A stretch of 64,000 bases of DNA. It comes from Punica granatum. Taxonomy: Eukaryota > Streptophyta > Magnoliopsida > Myrtales > Lythraceae. Within the stretch, counting starts at the first letter, position 1; every line of letters starts with the position of its first letter. A model generated the notes under the pieces. It saw only the letters and a program-made list of their open reading frames with translations, did no database searches and was not told the origin of the DNA. The stretch spans positions 4,216,001-4,280,000 of the forward strand of contig NC_045130.1 of the NCBI RefSeq assembly GCF_007655135.1, written 5' to 3'. Both the position numbers and the translations under genes were made by a program. This document shows, piece after piece, positions 47,571 through 59,830 of this stretch.

Positions 47571-49326
47571 TGAAGCAAATATTTCAAGTGGGATCCAAAA
47601 TTGAAAAACAGGTAAACTCATACTTTCCAATATTTTCATGCTTGTGTCGACGACTTCTATTATGTGAATTTGATTGTAAAAGGTTTGCTTGAATATCATG
47701 ACTTGAATATGTATTGATTATGTATAGTTGTCATAATGAATGAGTTGGATTTCGATAGAATTCCATAGTAATTGGAGATTCTCATTTCTATAATAATGGA
47801 TTTAAAGATTATCCAAAATAAACAAATCGGTGCCATCATTTTTAGTCAAGATATAAATTAGAAAAACCGAAGAAAAAAATTACATTAACGCTGCAATATG
47901 CATTATAATAAGATTAATTAATTAAGATGATAACATAAACAATTAAAGCACTAGGCATTTAACGTTTTCGGTAACTGCGTTAACTTAATTATTAGAGATA
48001 AACATACTTTAACGTTAGCGAAGGAAAAAAAAAAAAAAAAAAAAAAAACGACGCCGTTGACCGAAGCATAAGGCCCGTTGTTAATTGATGTACCGCTTCC
48101 CCTATCGCCTCTATAAATACTCATAGCTTTGTACACGTGCTTTCTTCCTCCCCGGCCTCGTTGCTCCCTCTGCTTCGAAGTTTCTCCGTTTCCGAAGCCG
48201 AAGGTACTCTCTCTCTCTCTCTCTCTCTCTGCTCGCATAGGAAGATCTGCTCCTGATTGCCGTTCGAGCACATCTTATCCCTGTCGAATCCCCGTCGCGT
48301 GTGTTCGAGCTATGGTTTGATCGAATCATACAGTCCAGCTGAAATTCCATGCTGGTTTTGCCGTGTGATTTAAATTGGAGTAGGCAACGATCAGCTCGGT
48401 TGATGAAAGTATGCTCCACGAGTTGTGAATTTCTGCTGCAACGTTACGGGAGAGATGATCTATCAGGATATCGGTCTGGATGATCATGTTTGCTTGATTT
48501 CCGTTTTTGTTGACTATCTGCATGAGCAGCTGCTCTGATTGATAAGCTTCACGTGGTCTTTAGTAGCGTTTCCCAGTCAGTCTAATTATATTTTTCTTCA
48601 ATCTCGCGCTTTGCTTCCTTCTTATCTCTGATTTGGAGTGGAAATAGCCAGGGAGAGGTCGGTAAAATTCAAATGTTTTCCAATTTTTGTACAGACCTCC
48701 TGTTGTATTTGTCCATGACAAAGATGATCTTGGAGGTTTCATTGTTCTAGATCATGATCTGCCTGAATATGCAAAACTTGAATTCAAAACTGGCGTCCGT
48801 CGAGGCTTGATTTACGTTTAGTAACAGATTTTTGTCGTGTCAGCTGCTTTTGATGTCTATCGTGTAGTGGATGACCTAGCACGAGATCATATGGTCCAGC
48901 ATCTGCAATTCTACTGTCTTTTTCCATCCAGATCTGCCTCTTTTTTTTTGTGCTCGGTTTAAAGTAGCTAATATGCATTCTCAGGCTCGGCTTCTATTTC
49001 TAGGCTTGACATGTTCATACTGGCAATTGACGTGATTCTATTCTTTAGACTTGGTTATGCCACTTTTAATAGATTAGCAGCTTGAATAATCCATGTGGTT
49101 GCAATTTTCCAGGTTTTGTAAAACTTAATCTTAGATCTGCTGGACTAATCCCATTCTTGTAACTTATTGTTTATATTTGCTCTTAAATTAGTCCTACAGC
49201 ATAAGAAAATAAGAACATCATGGTGGATTAGTTTATTGCTTATTGGGTTCGTGTCATCTGTTTTGCTTGATCATGTCATTGAAAGTTTGTTCTATTTTCC
49301 TGCTGCAGGTGTTCTAGTACGGTAAA
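47571..49326 (+). promoter_or_regulatory. promoter and long 5' leader of the 49327 gene
   Basis: After AT-rich DNA and an A run (48026-48048), a GC-richer segment with ACGACGCCGTTGACC and TATAAATA (about 48113) looks like the promoter. A leader exon with (CT)n at about 48208-48231 follows. A leader intron of about 1.1 kb probably ends at the CTGCTGCAG acceptor near 49308, just before the start codon. Confidence 0.5.
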
Positions 49327-50479
49327 ATGGAGCATTGCAGAGGATTCGAGCAGAACGCCCTCCTTGCATCTCGTGAGGAGATGAGAGGCTTCGTATCTAT
49401 TCTTGATCGGAAGGATTTCATTGTTTGCCCAAGGCCAAGACGCATTGGTCTTTCTTCGCACAATTCTTTGAGGCCTATGAGATGCCATACGATGTGAGTT
49501 TAGTGTAGTCTTATCTCAAATTATGATTCCTGTGATCGTTGTAGAAATTATTATCAGTACTAAATGAGCTTCGTGGTCACCGATTCCTTTCTAATTAACA
49601 GCTATGCGACTGAGTCCTGCAATTCGAAGGCAGGGGTGGAGCTGCTGGACCTTATTCTGACAAAGGTTGCATAACTTGCCCAAAATTTATTCTTCTCATA
49701 TGCTGATCGTAAAATACTTAGCCTCTCTTCATAGCTGACTGGCACCTAGTGATCTCTACGTAGAATGATCTTTACTGGTCAGCCTTTTTTGTCAGTGTTA
49801 ACATGTCCATTGCCTCCCAATATTATGAGCATTGAAGCTTCCCCTAAGAAGAATGTAAAATGCTTTAATTTTACTCCTCCTTTGGGATAGGGACCGTCCC
49901 ACACATCTTAGGTACTTCACATTTGAACCTTCCAGCAAGGCAAATGGTCAATCTATCACATTTTCCCAAGTCAATTGTGGAGTTTGTTCTTATTTATTGG
50001 TTTTTAGTTATCAATTGCACTAAACCAGGCTGTAATTTCTACAGGAGGATCCTGTGTTTGAGCCGCATCATGCATCTGAAATAGCATCACCACCACCATT
50101 TTTTTCTGGATCTCCTCCAAGCAGGGCTAGTAACCCCTTGATCCAAGATGCCAGATTCAGGGATGAAGGAACCAAGCCGATTTCAGCATTTTTTGGTGCC
50201 TCGCCATCAGGTTTACCTTCTCCACTATCATCTGCACATGAAGGGCGTATCAGAAAGCCGTTTGGGGCTAAACCTGCTGCTGCTGTTAGGGTAGAAGGAT
50301 TCAATATTCTTGGCAGGGAAAGCAAAAATGCTGACATCCCTGCAGCTGTTAGAGTAGAAGGTTTTGATATTCTTAACAGGGATCGCCCAAATTCTGGCAT
50401 CCCTTCCACCGCTAGAGTAGAAGGTTTTGATATTCTTAACCGAGATCGCCGAAATTCAAGTGTTTCTGCTGCTGCTTAG
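49327..50479 (+). CDS. plant protein of unknown function with RVEGFDIL repeats
   Basis: Three exons join in frame: 49327-49493, 49602-49665 and 50045-50479, giving 221 residues. The N-terminus MEHCRGFEQNALLASREEMR is followed by FIVCPRPRRIGLSSHNSLRP, then ESCNSKAGVELLDLILTK, which looks like a conserved helical core. The middle is proline/serine-rich. The last ~70 residues hold three copies of a roughly 20-residue unit built on RVEGFDILNRD (the first copy reads RVEGFNILGRE). There is no signal peptide or membrane helix. I recognise no catalytic motif and cannot name the family. The protein is probably short, basic and partly disordered. Confidence 0.78.
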
Positions 50480-52732
50480 GACCTAACCTTCCGACTGTAC
50501 ATAGAGAGGGAAGCTATATCCTCACCAATCTCTGTAGATAAGGATTTTCACATATTTCAGAAGAGAGGACTAAGGCGCTACTTTAGCAGTGCGTGTAAAT
50601 AGGATGAGATTTGTTTCATGTTACCTGTAAGTAGGATTACTTTGGATGGAGAAGTGGAATCGGGGCATCCATTCTAGTCGAAAGTGCTTGAGTATTTGAG
50701 AGAGTTCGTTGTGATAATATGGAGATGATTAGTAATAGTAGGTGAGTTTAAGTTTTCCTGCAGATCACATCGAGAAACCCTGTACAGCTGGCGAAATTCA
50801 GGCTTGTAAACGTATGATCTTACTACTAGTCCTCAGTGGTATTCGGTATTGTCCAAGTTTCTTTTATCCGCTCAGTTTCCCTGGCGCCAAACGATGTCTG
50901 CCCAATCATGTAAACATACGGACCTCAAATTGCTTCTGTGTTAATCTAAATACCATTGAGTGAAAATATGCAGCTTGAGTAATGTGCGTCCGTCGCTGCT
51001 CTTTTCTGGTGACCAGCATGGTAATTTCACGGAGATTGTCTGTCGGAGACCTTGGTTGAAGTTTGCCTTTGATTTTGAAGTTGACCGGCTCCATGGCAGG
51101 TTTTCTTTCATGTGAACATTACTTTCAGGAATTCCTGGAAGAAAGTTTGTTCTGCAAGTTTGCTTCGACGGCCTGCAAAGATATTTGATGTTCATAAGTT
51201 CTTAGATGATATAGCAGAGTTTAAAGTTCTTGGACGATATAGCGGAGTTTATGCGAGTCGCATCGTCTCCAGGGCTTGTCGCGTCATCTTGATGGAACTC
51301 TCACACGTTTCTCTCCTAGTCACTCAAATTGACTTGCAACTGCAATAATTCGACCCAGCTAAATGATCAATCCATCGAGAACGACAATGAGGGAGGACAG
51401 ATCTCCAGGCTTTTCACAGAGATGGCCGCGTACTTTGAACTTAAATTACAAGCTTCCATTCGGGACCGCTTACACGGGAAATGTTTTGATAAATATCTCC
51501 GAATCGTAGAAGATCCCATATGGTTCGAAATTTCTTTTCAGGAATGCAACAGACGAGAGGACAATATATAGCGCAGTGGCAGTCAAGACCAGTGGAAGGT
51601 TGGGAGCAGCTGAGACCTTATCAGTTTCTTTATCTTAGCAGTCAATGGACATCCACAGATGTAGCTTTCACAGTGTTGAGCCCGAGAGGCCCATTCCCAA
51701 CTAACATTTTGGCTTCTCCATCCGTAATGTTATGGCAGCCATTTCTTAAAATAGACAAAGAAGAAATGTCCATCACAAAACATCACTTTTAGTGACCAAT
51801 TACAAGACAGAGCACCAGACGATCATCTGAGAGGACTTCCACAATCAGTTGGGGTGATGATAGGAGGGAACTCGTCCAAAGCATTCTCAGCCACGACCTT
51901 GGACCCGGCTCTGTTTGTAAGATGGTTGAGATGATCTAAATTCGGTAAAAAACCTCTGTCCTAATTAGAAAGAAAGCCAGGAAGAAGAGTGAACATTGGT
52001 CGTAGTACGGTTAATCTTGAAATCACGATTAAATTAATGTTGATGTGAGCCTTTGATCAACTACTAATAAATGAACTGTCCTCCTATGTAAGTTTATTAC
52101 TTGGAGGATTAACCTGTGATGACTCCTTGGTTACGTTGGAGCTAGACATCATATATAGACGAGCCTCTCGTGGAGCCTCTCGTAGCTGCTGGGACTGTAT
52201 TTTCCGTGCTGTTGCTCAAGTTCGTATTTTCGAACTTGTGATTGTCTCCTCCATTGAGCACAGCTCAGTTCAAGCGATCATACAAAATATATACTAATCG
52301 AGTATGAATGTTAATAACTGCAGTGAAGTATTCACAGCACATCATGGGGTATCAGGTACGGGTCTATTGCTCGAAGAATTGTCGGTGCATTTCAGATTCG
52401 CCAGATTACATTCTTGCCTTGCAATTGCGGGAGCGATGAAGTTTGGCAGCGGGAGGATAGTTAGACACACACACACTCGAATCATGAGGAAGAAATATTT
52501 TGTGATGATGAGAAAATAAAATTATTCATTAATTAAGTTCTCACATTGCATCAGCAATCCGAAAAGCCAGAGGAATAATGTCTCATAACACTGAACCAGA
52601 AAACAAGCAAACAAAGAAATGAAAATGGAAACAGAAATGGGCCTTCTGATCCACAGCTTTGTTTTTTTTGAAGTACAGTTCATCAACAAGACGACCCAAT
52701 TCCCTTCAGCGACCATTATATGTTTCATCCCT
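50480..52732. other. 3' region and intergenic, no gene seen
   Basis: The first ~400 bases probably hold the 3' untranslated region of the 49327 gene. The stretch 50970-51800 has gene-like composition and several short frames on both strands, but none matches a family I know and none joins with clear splice sites. A 21-base imperfect duplication (TAGATGATATAGCAGAGTTT / TGGACGATATAGCGGAGTTT) lies near 51205-51251. Confidence 0.4.
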
Positions 52733-53809
52733 TCAGCTCTGTGCGTAGCGCGGGGGCTTGTAGGCGATGAAGGAGATGCACTGCACTTGGCGGACATTGT
52801 CGAATCCGATGATACGGATGAAGGCGTCAGGGTAGGCCTTCTTGGCCTCCTGGAGCTCCTTCAGCACCTGGGAGGAGTCAGTGCACCCGAACATGGGCAG
52901 CTTCCACATTGTCCAGTACCTCCCGTCGTAGTACCCAGGGGACCTGTGGTTCTCACGGTACACGAATCCACTCTACAAACACAGCCAAAATCACACATTT
53001 CACTTTTAGCTAATGCTATATATATATACATAACAAGTATAGCAATCCAACAATCTCAGTCTAATTAACAAGAGATACGAACTAATCCTCCTAATCAAGT
53101 CATTTATTAATTATGTTCGTTCTTTCTCTTTAACGGATGTGAAATGTATATAGTGTTTAACATGATCCAACATGTACTTATGTTCAATATTGACATATGT
53201 TTGTAGACATATAATAATATAGGTTATATGTGTGTGTGTAGAGAAGGGATGGTATGTGGATATTGACCCCGACGTCGAATTCCAAGCAAGGAACCCAGCC
53301 CATGCGGAGGAGGTAGTCAACTTCCCTTCCCAACTGAGCTTCGGAGAGAGGAGGGAGGTAGGAGAGGGTCTCGAACTTCTTCAGCCCAAGTGGTGGCCAC
53401 ACCTATAAATACACACAACCAACCAAAAAATAAACACAAGAGAAGCATGCAGTGTGTCGAATCGAAGGATAAAAAAAAAAAACATATCGGGTTTTTCCCA
53501 ATTAAATAAGCTGTACTACTTCAAAGGGAGGATGTGCTTGCTTGTTAGCTAGCTAGCTAGCTAGCTTCTCGGTTCATCGATCCACGACATGTCGTCATGT
53601 CGCAGATGATGGTATGTATCTCACGTGGTGTGTACCTTCATGCACTGCACTCTTCCGCCATTGCTGGCGAGGGAGGTGATGTCGGCGTTCTTGCGGGTGA
53701 CGGGGAAGGCGGAGGCCGACTTGAGGCCGGTGAAGGGTGCGACCAGGGTGGCCTGGGCCGGGGTCTTGGCGTTGCCAACTACGGCAGATGAGAGCATAGA
53801 GGAGGCCAT
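52733..53809 (-). CDS. rbcS: RuBisCO small subunit precursor
   Basis: Three exons on the minus strand, 53809-53636, 53402-53268 and 52972-52733, give 182 residues, the usual size. Residues 1-56 are the chloroplast transit peptide ([14 protein letters not shown]...GGRVQC). The mature chain begins [20 protein letters not shown] and continues with [18 protein letters not shown], then [20 protein letters not shown] and [15 protein letters not shown], all hallmark segments. The product assembles with the plastid-encoded large subunit into the CO2-fixing L8S8 enzyme. The first intron falls just after the mature start (MK/VWPP), the classic position. The second intron has a weak donor (GG then GTCAAT). 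The gene looks intact and light-regulated. Confidence 0.98.
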
Positions 53810-54170
53810 TTTTCCCTTCTCCCTTCTGGTTGCTCCTTTTGATTTCTTCCTTGATTTCTTCCTTAACACTCTCTTCTTCTTCCTTATACTATGACCCCCA
53901 AGACATCCCATGCCTTAAATAAAGGGATAAAACCCATGCCACCGCACCATCCGACGGCCGGATGGAGGCCGGGGATGGGGATCGGGGGGGAATATCGACC
54001 GTTGGATGGATGAAGTGATGACAAATAAAACATATATTGGCCACATGAAGTAATGAGGGGAGGAAAATGGCTCTTTCCATGACCATTTGATCCAAGTTAA
54101 GCTAGCCTTATCGTTACCCACCACAGTGACAGTGCCACGTGGCGGCATTACCATGATATCTTATCTCATC
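53810..54170 (-). promoter_or_regulatory. rbcS light-responsive promoter
   Basis: Read on the minus strand: a TATA-like TTTATTTAAGG at 53913-53923, an I-box GATAAG at 54107-54112, a G-box CACGTG at 54136-54141 (in GCCACGTGGC) and a second I-box GATAAG at 54160-54165 (in GAGATAAGATATC). I-box, G-box, I-box is the known arrangement in rbcS promoters that bind GATA/MYB-type and bZIP/bHLH factors and give light and leaf expression. Confidence 0.85.
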
Positions 54171-55196
54171 CTAGGGAGGACATCAAATGTGTGATGGTCG
54201 TTGGTTTTATTTTTCCTTGCTTACTCTTCCATTCCTCTCCTCTCACTCTCTCTAAAGTTGCCTGCTCTTCACATATCTCTGACTGACTATTCACCGTTCC
54301 ATGTCTCGAAGGACACAATGTTGTTAGAACTCTCATACTTTGTTCAATTTGTAGCACCATATATTTGGAGGTGTATTAATGCCAACGCGCCGTATTTCTC
54401 AAAACTACATTTTTAGAATGGCTCACAATATACGTACAGGCGAAAAGAGTTTGTTATTGAAACCTGAACGTCTTTCAGTAACACGGTCGAAGTTATGGTT
54501 TTAAAAGAATTTAATTTCTGTTCAAGCACAATGTACGCGTGTGATATTATGGGTTGTACTTCTTGAAGGGTTCAAAGCCATGTCAAGTGCCGACTTTAAC
54601 TTGACTGCTAGAGGCTACAATGTCACTAAGCCCAAATCTTATGATAGGAAGATCGAGTCGTGAGTTTCGATACAACAGCTGCAACGTATGCATTGCTACT
54701 AGGAGTTGGGATAATATGATAGACGAGGCCTCCCATGATGGCAGGCCGTAAACCAAATGCCGGGTTTTGGCTTAATTTGGAAAATAAAATAAAATAATTG
54801 AAACTGTGATTTTTGAAAATCAAATTTTAAACATTTTTTCAAATTTAGGAAAAGTGCGAAACGTGGTGATTTATATTATAAGCAGTTTTTGAAAAAATAA
54901 TAATAATAATGAAAAGAAGAGGACAAAAATGAAGGCCTCCAAATAGTTCTGAACAATAGCGAGTTATTTATTATTGTACTTAAAACCAGCCCATGAAAGA
55001 ATAGACTTGGGCCCAGGAAAAACATAATGAGACCTGGGCCCAGTTTCTTTTGGGCCCATTACCGCATCACTGGAATTGACTGTGTGTGAAAAGCCGATGG
55101 CGGGCCCATGACCAGCACTGCCTCGTTAAAGATGTGTGTCAGCCCTCAAAGGAACAAAGGGTAAGGGACGCTATTATCTTTATTTATTTATTTATT
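54171..55196. other. intergenic, no gene seen
   Basis: AT-rich, with no supported gene. Distal rbcS promoter elements may lie in the first part. Confidence 0.4.
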
Positions 55197-55197
55197 T

Positions 55198-55347
55198 AAG
55201 GAGATCTATCATCTATGTGTATAATATAAGAAAACAAAAAAGGAAAACTAAATAAAGGAGCATCAATAGTCCGACGACAGGAATCGAAATTGAAAACTTC
55301 CAAATTATCATGCAAGAGTGTGTTGCACTACGCCTCATGGGGAGTGC
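55198..55347 (-). repeat. SINE-like element, copy D
   Basis: On the minus strand: head GAGGCGTAGTGCAACACACT with CAATTTCGATTCCTG (B-box-like), and tail ATAGATGATAGATCTCCTT. It is diverged from the other three copies but has the same layout. Confidence 0.45.
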
Positions 55348-57162
55348 TAATTGATTAAACTAGATGAAAACCCGTGTGTTCCGAGAGAAGTTTTTTTGTA
55401 AATAATAATACAACAATTATAAACAAATTAATTTTAAAAATAATTAATATATAATAATTGTACTATATTTTCTCAATTTAATATAATTAGCGATATTATT
55501 CACCGAAAAAAGACATGGTTATCTTGTATAAGAAGTTTAACTATACCAATGATAAAGTTTACTTTTACCATTTTATAAAAAGATATTGCGAAAATTTATA
55601 ATATATCCAGTATATATATAGATTTTTCCTAATATAGATAATATGAAAGATATTTATTGAGTTAAATAAATATAGATTTTTTTATACTCAATTCTGGTCA
55701 ACTATATTTTATATATGTTTACTTGGAAAATATTTTTTATAATATTTAAAGGGTTAAAGATATATAGATTATATGTATGAAGTCATATATATAGTATGTA
55801 ATAATTCACGATTTACAATAAATAATAAATATATATACCGCATAATTAAATTGTTAAAATATTATCCTCTCCGGTATAAATTTATATATTCACTTTGTTG
55901 AGTATATATATATATATATATATATATTTTCATAATGGCATAGGAAGTACTTTTATTAGACGATATATATATATATATATGTATGTATATATTGTGTTTT
56001 TGAATTTCAAATAGGATGATCTTGAAATTCTTGAAGGTGTATAAACCTTCTTTGAGAAATAACGATAACAACAAATTTATTTGAGATTTTCTTACACTTG
56101 CATGCATTAAAGAAACTTGATTTCATTAGATACAATAATAATTAAATGAATATTATAATTACTCAAAAATACCAAGACATACCTCTTCATCCATGAAAAT
56201 CATATTAAAACTAATGACTTCATTAGTCTTTGTGTTTACGGTATTCCACAGTCTTGTCAACCTCACTGCAATTGTCCATGTGTCTTTCTAAGGGTTTAGT
56301 TCTTTTATCATGTGATAAATCAATCTAGTGTTTCAAAATCAACAATATTATATACATTAAAAAGATAAATATATCAAAAGAAAAATATCAAGTTCAATGA
56401 GAAGGAAAGATCATACTTCGTATAGGTTTGGCCAAACTCAATAAAAGAACCCTGCCCAAATAATACGTATAGGTCTTTTTGCAAATTCAACATAACTTCA
56501 ACCGAAGTCAAAGCTTGCTCATCCTTTTTCCCTGGAGTAAAAAAAGTGAGATGGGAAGAGAGAAATGGCAGAATTACGTGTGACTGTAATTTAGCAAACA
56601 ACATGAGAATAAATAGAGAAAAAAGAAAAAAATCTTGGAAGGTATAGATCCCACGCTAGTTAGGGAAGCTCTGAAAGAAGGTACGTGATTAATGGTGAGC
56701 GTGAATGGGAAGAATTGAAAAGTTTTGAATTGAAGGTATATAATCAACCAAACTCCTGATTTACTTATAGAAACAAGTTTGGATATAAAATTGGAAAATA
56801 ACTGAAATATTCTTTTTAACAGATTAGTAAATATAAATATTACTTGTATGTATAAGAACCTAGTCTATATATATTCAAAATATATTCTTTTTGCCTTTTT
56901 CAGAATATAAAAGATCTGATCCTAATATTCTCCTGAAACGGAAGTCTTATTAGACTAACCCAAATTTATCCTCATAATAAGGGTAAAAGTCATCCCAAAA
57001 CTGAACAACTAATATTACTAGTCTATATATACTATTTTGTCTATTCTGAATCTTTGTGCGATATAATATATATACATACATATACACGTTGAATTTCACA
57101 CGTACAAAATCTCGAGTTATATTGATTCTTAATGAATAAGGAAACCGTATAATTTAAATATA
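55348..57162. other. intergenic, no gene seen
   Basis: Very AT-rich with several (TA)n runs (for example about 55905-55927 and about 55963-55980). No coding frame. Confidence 0.4.
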
Positions 57163-57167
57163 AAAAG

Positions 57168-57752
57168 TGTTAAACTACGTTATCCCATATGGAAAAATTG
57201 AAAAAGAAACTACAAGCTTATATGAGGTTTGAGTCCACTAACCTATCAGCTTAAGCTTTTGGGTTGCAGATGGGCTCAAGTCTGTGTAGGCCCAGTGGGT
57301 ATTTTATATGGTATAAAAGCGGTTTATGTTTCCGCGGGTTCATGTGGGCTCACACCATGCCATATTTAATTTCGAGGCAGCCAATAGTGCGTCTCATGTT
57401 AATCGGGCCCAAGAGTGGCCTGGTCCAGTTCCGAGGTAACCAAAGGTGCACCTCTAATTAGACCCGAGTGTGAAGCTCGATGTTAGTTTCATATTTGTCC
57501 CCCCATTGCACGAGCACGGAAGATGATGTCTGGCTCGTGGTCAGTTGTTAAGGGCGAGTATTTAAGGGCACGTGGCACGTGTTGGACCACACGTTGCCAT
57601 GTGAGTGCGGGTGTTAAGATACGTTATCCCACATAAAAAAATTGAGAAAGAAACCACAAATTTATATGAAATTTGAGTCTAGTAACCTATTAGCTTAATC
57701 TTTTGGGTTGCAGATGGGTTCAAGTCTGTGTAGGCTCAGTGGGTATTTTACA
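57168..57752. mobile_element. TRIM retrotransposon, complete
   Basis: Two 141-bp direct repeats, 57168-57308 and 57612-57752, start TGTTAA and share CTACGTTATCCCA/ATACGTTATCCCA, TTTTGGGTTGCAGATGGG and TCAAGTCTGTGTAGGC. Just after the first repeat TGGTATAAAAGC (57309-57320) resembles TGGTATCAGAGC, the primer site complementary to initiator methionine tRNA. The element is flanked by a perfect 5-bp duplication AAAAG (57163-57167 and 57753-57757). The ~300-base inner part has no coding capacity. This is a terminal-repeat retrotransposon in miniature, mobilised in trans. Confidence 0.85.
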
Positions 57753-57757
57753 AAAAG

Positions 57758-59502
57758 TTTCCTCAATACATAAGTAACGACTTTCCAAAGCGAGAGAACT
57801 TCGTTTGATGCGGTGGCGGCGTGAAAATTCGATTTGTGTTTCATTTTCGTATATATAGATCGTATATTCCCATTCAGGGGACCATGTATAAGCCATCACT
57901 TGCCGCATGCTCGAGACAAATAAATGAGGCTTGGTTTTTTATCATCTAAGGTCATAAAGCATGTTGTGAGGAGGACATCGGAGGATTGAATACATGCATG
58001 ATGACGATGTCATATCAACGCTTTGGATGTTTTATGTATTGATCGGTTCCACCGGAATAGTCTTCCAGGGAAGAAGGTGTGGTGGGGCAAGTGCATGCAC
58101 AACAATGTGAATGATGCATATAGTGGAGGGAATTAGGACTGAGAGTGATGTAATGATTCATCCGTGACATGTATAGTCAAAGGGGAGAATCGATGAATAA
58201 GCATTTGAGATACAATACCAAGCAAGGACGGTCATGCTCGATAGGTAATCGGACTGTATGATTTCGTCAAATCTCTTTCATGATTGACTAAATCAGTGTA
58301 ATCATGGCCCGTGATGTACTTAGCCCCCAAGGTCAACATCTACTGTTTGCTTAGCAAAACATATATAATAGTGAATTTTTTTAAAGATAAAGATCGGGTC
58401 CTGCCGCCCGCCACAAAGCTATTTTTGCATGAACATTGAGTTCCATTTTAATATGATAAAATCACGAGATATTATCAAAATATTGCTTAAGTATACTTAA
58501 GGTTGTTAGAGAATCTTGATCGTAGGATCTTCTCATTCACCAGAGTACGTCGACAGTGCATGTCCCCATCGTATATCTTTGAAAATGTTAGTTGGGTCAA
58601 AATGTCTTTGGTGATCATGGAGATTTTTTCTCTAGCACTTGCAGAATGTATAGAAGAATGGAGAATAATCTCTTTGATCTCTTTAAGAAAGTGCATGTGA
58701 GTCTCGTTGTTTCAACGATTCTCTCGATCATTGCAAATCCAATAATTTCTCAATATGGAGTCAAACGGCAACAAGTATAGAAGCCAAGTATTTTCGCAGA
58801 AATTAATCATGTCTTGCGTGTATTGCATTGTTTGCTCATGGAAAAAAGAAAACCCGTATAGTTTTTAACTTTTACTTTGACATCCCATCTGCATCTGTGA
58901 CGATAATTACGGAGCTCGTTCCATAGTCAAGGGAGTGATTTTCGAGCGTTATAATGGATCAAGTACTGTCATTAAGCTGGTCTGTGCATTCTAGTACAAG
59001 GATTAGTTGAAGTGAGAACTTTTGCTAACGCATTGGAAGAACAAGATACGCAATCAATAATATGACCACTTTAAGCTTAATATTAAAATTGTTTTTGAAC
59101 GAGAGAATGATATATATAATGATATATATATATATATATATATACTGACTTAAATGTTATGTATCGTATCTCGAAATTATGAGATGGCTCCTCCTGCACT
59201 CCTGTCTCACCGTCACACTTTTGATTTCAAGATGTTTCAACGCTGTTAATTAAAAAATATAGTGACTTGATAATACCATAAAATTCCGCGAAATGGTCAA
59301 ATATCGGCAGTATTTTGTTCTCAAGTTTGATTTGCCATGGAAAATTAAATAAAAATTCATAAAATAAGTTCCATCAGTTTCTGTCTGATTTCTAGTAACA
59401 TCATTAATCGGGGAAAAGAGAACGGAATTATTTATTTATTTATTTATTTCAGAAGCAGAATCAATCCGTGGTCGATTCTAGAAGGCAGGTTTATTAAAGG
59501 GC
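57758..59502. other. intergenic, no gene seen
   Basis: Non-coding. A (TA)n run lies at about 59121-59143. Nothing recognised. Confidence 0.4.
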
Positions 59503-59531
59503 AACATTCCTTCAACCGAAATCCTTTTATT

Positions 59532-59767
59532 TAGGTTGCGTTTGGTTTCATAGTAGGATTTTAAAATCAGATTTTGATTTTGATTTTGAGTGGTATAAAT
59601 GGGGCCCACCCTTTGACTTTGTATGAGTTATGTTGTTTTATTGTGGAAAAAAATAGTATAAATGGGACCCACTCTTTGACTTTATATGAGTTATTTTGTT
59701 TTGTAGTGGGTAGAGTTAAGTTAGAATTGTGATTCTAAAATAATATTGGGAAACCAAACAGGTCCTA
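59532..59767. mobile_element. MITE (GTTTGGTTTC ends), nested in LINE
   Basis: Left end TAGGTTGCGTTTGGTTTC pairs with the reverse complement of the right end TAGGACCTGTTTGGTTTCC. The inside carries two copies of TATAAATGGGRCCCACYCTTTGACTT about 70 bases apart. It is related to the 33.6 kb MITE through the GTTTG ends and the GGGCCCAC/TTTGACTT block. Confidence 0.6.
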
Positions 59768-59830
59768 ACATGTCAATATCACAGATTTCAAAACAACAAT
59801 GAAATAGTGTGAAAAGCCATTTAAAATCTG

